From positions 59,582-123,581 of the forward strand of contig MNCI01010837.1 in the NCBI GenBank assembly GCA_015680685.1: a stretch of DNA of 64,000 bases. The letters are read 5' to 3'. The DNA comes from Gnetum montanum (Eukaryota; Streptophyta; Gnetopsida; Gnetales; Gnetaceae). The notes under the pieces are model-generated. The model ran no database searches. It saw nothing but the letters and a program-made list of their open reading frames with translations, and was not told where the DNA came from. Positions 59,474-64,000 of the stretch are shown in pieces. The translations under genes and the position numbers were made by a program. Positions within the stretch are counted from its first letter, which is position 1, and each line of letters opens with the position of its first letter.

Positions 59474-61270
59474 GATATTCTTGATGAGAACTAAGTTTTC
59501 CTTGTGGACTTGTGCCAAGTCCTTATTAGTGTTGATGATAAGAGATTTCAATAAGGATGCATTGAAGATCATCATCTCCTTGACATTCTTAGCAACCTTG
59601 AGTTTTTGCTAAAGCTACAAGAAAGCTTCATCTCTTATGATGGTTTGACAAAGAATGGTGGGATTAATGAGATGGACTCTCAATTCTACAACCTCAGTAG
59701 CCAACCGATGGTTTTTGATGGTGGGTACCTCAAGTGAGATGTTGGCAAAGAGAAGTTTGCCCTTTGTTTCAAGAAGCTATGATTGGATAGTAGTGATTTC
59801 TTCTAGAAGAGCAAATACCTTTAGAAGTGGTTGCCTAGTTCCCACTAGTTAGTCCAACCTCTCCTCATATTGGGTTGCATTCAATCTTTTGCTTCCTGCT
59901 CCTATAGAAGCTTGCACATCTCTAAGTGTAACTATGTCTTGAATGACTATTGTAGGAGCATTTAGTGCTTTGGCCACCTGGTTGGTCATAAATTTTGCCA
60001 TTATTTCCTACCCATGATGTTGCATCACTAAGACAGTAGCTCCCTTGCCTTTCTCCAAGCACACTGAGAAAGTCACAGTGTTTCCTAAAATTTCTAAAAA
60101 ATCTTATTATCTAAGGATAAACACAATAACTACTTGGGTGCTTAGATTCATTCTCATGAGTGGCTACATATGTTGGATTAAAAATAGTAGGATGTTCTCC
60201 TCCAACTAGCTAATTGTTTTGGTAACTTCATTAAGGTGTCTCAACGTTGGCCAGTAGACTGATGGCTCCCCACCATCTTTCTCTCATTGTTATTGCTACA
60301 ATATCTATTTACAAAGTTTTTTAGGTGTTCAATAGCTATGAAAGGCTTTGGTGTTGTCTCACTAGTAGGTGGTGGTGGTGGCCACTCCTCTAGTAGATTA
60401 GCAACTACTTTGTCCTTCATCATCTCTTGCTAGAATGCGACAGGAGCATGATGAAGTGTATTGTTGGCATATTAGGCTATGCCTCCCCTCTTGAAAAGTT
60501 TTCATATTGGGCACTGAAATGGAAGTGTCTTCCTTCCTTACTAGTTCTCTTTAAAGCATTTCTTGATTTCAAGGAAGATGAGCTAAGGGAGGTTGATAGG
60601 GAACTTACTACTTAAAGCGATGCATGCATGGGTAGAGAAGGTAGTGACCTTGTTGAGACTTACCATTGGATTTATATGCTACAATTTTGAAGTAGGCTTT
60701 CTTTGCCTTGGTAAGTGCACCATACTTCTTATAGTTCATCCCATAGCACTATTAGATCCATTTTATTCACATCTGGATTCACCTGAGTTGAGATTTCAAC
60801 CAATGTTGCCCTTGTGTTAAGTAACTTGAGGGCCTTTGTAATAACCTCAACTAAGTAGGAGATGGTTATATCTTTGATTTTCATCATTGTATCTCCTTAT
60901 CACTTGTTCCAGAAGAGATAGGTCTCCCCCATGTACCACTCTCCACTAGAAGAGAGAATGGGCCACATGGAAGACACCCTATAGTTATGTGCCTTTTTTC
61001 TCTGTGCCAATTCTAAGAAGGGGCTAAAGTTGGTGTGTTCTCTAGATTAGGCCTAGGCCTTAGTGCCTCATCCTACCATGACTGGTTGGTCTTTGCTATG
61101 GGAATCTAGTAGATAGATTCTATTTAGGGCTCCTCTCAAAGAGGTCTTATTGCATGGGTCTCTGCTTCTTGTTCTTAGGGCTATTATGGTTATTGGCCCC
61201 TTCCTTCTCTTAGCTGCTTCGCCCTAGAATGACATGGTCCTTCTCCTTGTGGTCCCTTCATTGGTGTCAT
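59474..61270 (-). pseudogene. ORF X copy C (third ORF; C-terminus truncated by LTR)
   Basis: Minus strand from the ATG at 61268-61270 (MTPMKGPQGEGPCHSRAKQL). Recognisable segments: SSMWPILSSSGEWYMGETYL and MKIKDIT (about 60,980-60,870), corresponding to the compact domain of the fullest copy. A linker with WPPPPPTSETTPKPF follows (open 60,423-60,241), then a helical region KLKVAKNVKEMMIF and NKDLAQVHKENLVL that runs into the LTR at 59,474. Similar to copy A and element 5, with stops and frameshifts. About the last 260 residues are missing. Confidence 0.6.
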
Positions 61271-61475
61271 TTGTAATCACAAACATAACCAAGGATTAGT
61301 GTTTAATGTGTAATGTTTAGTTCTTTTGATACCTTTCTGCTTTTGGGTAAGTTACACTTAGGTTAATTTTGATCATGGTAGATTGATTATTTTATTTATT
61401 TAGCTACCTAAGTTTGCTGATGAGGTTTAACTTAGTGTGGATAAGTGATTTTTAATATTGTTTTATTAGTTAAAC
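61271..61475 (-). other. Putative intron in the ORF X leader, copy C
   Basis: Minus strand: donor CAAAG|GTTTAA at 61475. The acceptor position directly before the ATG reads CAA instead of CAG, a single decayed base. Length 205 bp. It agrees in position with the other two copies. Confidence 0.4.
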
Positions 61476-61698
61476 CTTTGGAAGATAAAAAAAATTTTGA
61501 AAACTTTTTCATCATAAACCATGGATTTGTGGCCCCTACGACATAAAGCTCACTTCCTGTAGCTTGAGGGTTGAAGAACAAGTGGATTTAGACAAGCAGT
61601 TTGCAAGTTAATGTGCTTAGAGCTATGGGCTCATACAAATGCAAAACCTCCCCTAGTGTTGTGATGCAAATGTGTAAAAAGGACTAAGTGTTGATGCA

Positions 61699-61770
61699 TA
61701 TTTATAGACTTTTTATGTTGCATCAATGGGGATGCATGGAAGCATTGAGCTATGTTAATAGGAATGGTTG
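61699..61770 (-). promoter_or_regulatory. Internal promoter of ORF X, copy C
   Basis: TATA box TATAAATA (61699-61706, minus) lies about 225 nt before the proposed donor. It is preceded by decayed direct repeats (CATCAACCATTCC, CATGCATCCCCATTGATGC) that match the order seen in copy A. Confidence 0.5.
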
Positions 61771-63250
61771 ATGTTGCTTATTAAAGCAATTTTTCACCTT
61801 AAAAAAATAAGTATTGGAAAAGAGTTTGATGATGAAGTTGGAGTCTAGACAAAGCCAAAAAAATGTAGAATAAGGATAAATCATTGAAGAGGTCTTAAAA
61901 TTTAGTTGGGAAAAGGAGATATGGATGACATTTAACTATCAAGGAGTGAAAAAATTAGATGTTCCAAAGTGGAAAACAATGGTCTTGAAACAAAAATGAC
62001 TATGGGATAAGAAGTTGAACCATCCAAACCAAAGAGTATGCAAGTTGGTCCTCCCCATAGTAGGCTCATGCCTTTAATGCCCTTGCATGCCCTCATGTCA
62101 AGGAGTTCATAGGCATCAATGATGATTAATGGCTATGGATTGTTAAAAATAAAATCACACAAGGAATCACTAAAGAATTAAGACATACCAAAATAGACAC
62201 ATTGAATAATCATGATAATAGGTAGTGAGGTGGTAGATGGAGAGAATTGATGATGAGAGAGAGAGTATGAAATGGAGTTCCTCATCCTAGTCACATGAAG
62301 TATTTTGTGGATATATGTGATTAATGTGACTTGATATTGTCCCATCCTCATTTGAAATCAAGTACATCCATTTCCAATGACTTTGCATTGGCACATTGAG
62401 ATCGTTCAACCCCCTAGAGCTCATGAAGACCCTCAAAGATCACCCACCATTCTAGATAGAGAAGAAAAGAGAAGTAGGAAGTGGAGAGGGCCTTAGTTAA
62501 AGGGGTGCCTTTAGACATGGGTAACATGTCTTTCTAGCCCCATAATAAGTGCTTTTAGCTCATTATTTCATCTAAGAAGGTTGCTTTGAATTTCCATGTA
62601 TTGTGTTTTTTTTCATGGGAATCATACCATGCAAAGACATTGCTCCTTGTTATTGGTCGATGTTAGGAATGGTGAGGAATTGATGAGAATACCCATAAAA
62701 CTCTAGATGGTAGGCAGCTACAAAAGGTGAAAAATCCCCTTGAAGCCACACCCTTGTCAATTCCACTTGATTCATTTCAAGTCTGGAAAGAACCAAGGTT
62801 ATAGGTTCTTTAAAAGTTGTTATTAAAAAAAGGCCTAATGCTTCCAAAAGGAGAGAACACCATAGAGTTTAGTAGAATGTGTGGATGACGTGAGCTCACT
62901 ACCTAATATCATGAGAAGACCAATGTCCCATTAATAAATTTCAAAATAAAATGATGAAACATAGTCATTAAGAAATCCATTGAATCAATATAATTCAATT
63001 AGCCACCATCAATCAATAGTTGTATTCGACACCAAAGTCTTGATGCTAATAAAGTATAATAAGACATGTAAGAAAATTAAAATAAAGTAAAATGTAAAAT
63101 AAATTGCAAAATATCCAAGAAAATGAAAAATGTATAAAAAATGATGTAAAATAGAAAATTTGTAAAGCTAAGGATCCACTATAGGATGTTAGCGTGGATG
63201 ACCATCATTCCCATGACCAAGTTGGAAGGGAGAGATTTGAAAGATTGAGC
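61771..63250 (-). other. Post-pol spacer of the copy C element
   Basis: Non-coding. 62,030-62,860 matches 25,300-26,070 and 42,740-43,500. 63,180-63,250 matches the segment just after pol at 43,880-43,960 (GTTAGC...GGCCATC...AAGTTGGAAGG). Pol of this copy is not in the window; similarity ends near 63,260. Confidence 0.6.
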
Positions 63251-63488
63251 ATGCTTGGCCATCAGTTAAGGTACTGTTACTGTTGGCACATTTAGCCAAT
63301 ACATGGAACAGTTGGAATATTTTTTTTCAAAGATAGCACAATTCTTGGGCATAAAATTGAAGTTTAATATGGTGAGTTGACAGGAAGCAAGCAAATATGT
63401 TGAAGTGTTTGGTTGTTAAGTTTTATGGAATTAAAATAGAAAGACTAAGGATGAGATTCTTTGCTGTTAAAGGATATACTCCCTGTTA

Positions 63489-63905
63489 ATGTTGAAAATG
63501 CATTATCGGATTATTCAAAATCAGATTAACAAAGGGTCAGGTTCAAAGAATTGGATTGGCCGTCCTAATAAAAAAAAAGCCCTGCACATGGAGGAGGCAA
63601 GAAAAATGCGATTAAGGAAAATAGGAAAAATAATGGCCACCGCTGGAGCAAGAACGAACCAATCTTCAAACTTGAATAATGTGAAAAATTTGACACAAGA
63701 ATCAGATCCGAAGGCAAGCGTACATGAAGGAAACGGAGACACTGGAGGACTCGCGTACTCAAGCAAAAAGGGGCAACAAAAACGACATCTGCACATACAT
63801 TTGCAGAAAGGAAAAATGAGCAGTTTGCCCCAAAAACAAAAATTTTACTCAGCTCAGAACCGGAAGAAAGATGCAAAAACGCGTGCGATCACGAATATAT
63901 TTTGA
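63489..63905 (+). CDS. Unrecognised 138-codon ORF, basic and lysine-rich
   Basis: I do not recognise this ORF. It encodes a very basic product (many K, R, Q, N), starting MLKMHYRIIQNQINKG and ending RAITNIF. No domain, signal peptide or membrane segment is visible. Two facts set it apart: it lies just outside the retroelement spacer, and it keeps far more CpG than the rest of the window (for example GACTCGCGTACTC and ACGCGTGCGATCACG). That suggests DNA that has been methylated less. The opposite strand is open too (63,565-63,876), and a 5' exon or untranslated region of a gene beyond 64,000 is equally possible. Confidence 0.3.
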   Translation: MLKMHYRIIQNQINKGSGSKNWIGRPNKKKALHMEEARKMRLRKIGKIMATAGARTNQSSNLNNVKNLTQESDPKASVHEGNGDTGGLAYSSKKGQQKRHLHIHLQKGKMSSLPQKQKFYSAQNRKKDAKTRAITNIF

Positions 63906-64000
63906 ATCAAAAAAATATCAAAAGCTGAAAGCCCTATCCCTGCAGTATTGCCGATTGTCCAACAGTTTCATGGCTTCAACTGACGGAAATTTAAAACAGG

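Overview
The window looks like nuclear DNA from a seed plant with a very large, repeat-choked genome, most likely a gymnosperm; that taxon is inferred. I see no intact host gene. The only recognisable host-derived sequences are two decayed genes. One is a multi-exon copy of the exocyst subunit SEC8 (exons from 3,594 to 18,509) with many stop codons. The other is a trihelix (Myb/SANT-like) transcription-factor copy (19,391-20,116). Everything else that can be named is old retrotransposon or Helitron sequence. Stops such as CAG to TAG and CGA to TGA fit long decay of methylated DNA.

Region 1-22 kb: the SEC8 pseudogene, with tRNA-like SINE remnants in its introns. Its largest intron (7.9-18.3 kb) holds two Ty1/copia fragments of opposite orientation and an internally deleted Ty3/gypsy element (about 13.3-17.2 kb, minus strand). 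The trihelix copy follows. Region 21.7-29.6 kb: a solo LTR with a perfect 5-bp target duplication (its middle is an N gap), then the 3' half of a retroelement carrying an extra gene ('ORF X', minus strand), then AT-rich DNA in which I recognise nothing.

Region 29.6-56.7 kb: a dense cluster of Athila-like Ty3/gypsy elements. They share LTR ends TGATGAG...CTCATCA, a primer-binding site matching plant tRNA-Asp, and RT with FMDD. Element 2 (plus, 29.6-36.9 kb) has a 5' LTR, gag and pol, and is cut off after pol. It abuts head-on a minus-strand unit (36.9-46.4 kb) with one central LTR whose two outer ends both lie in the same part of RT, so it is circularly permuted. Element 5 (plus, about 46.9-56.7 kb) has two LTRs, gag and ORF X but has lost pol; a second solo LTR sits just inside it.

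Region 56.7-64 kb: a Helitron Rep fragment (minus), an LTR, a third ORF X copy (minus) and a short unexplained ORF at the right edge.

The most interesting object is ORF X, present three times. It lies in the env-like position between pol and the 3' LTR. In every copy a TATA box is followed by a leader of about 225-240 nt, an intron-like segment, and the ORF start. The protein has a compact N-terminal domain, an acidic/Gln/Pro-rich linker and, where that part survives, a coiled-coil C-terminus. The promoter just upstream resembles the U3 of an LTR in this window, suggesting that the element controls both transcription units together.
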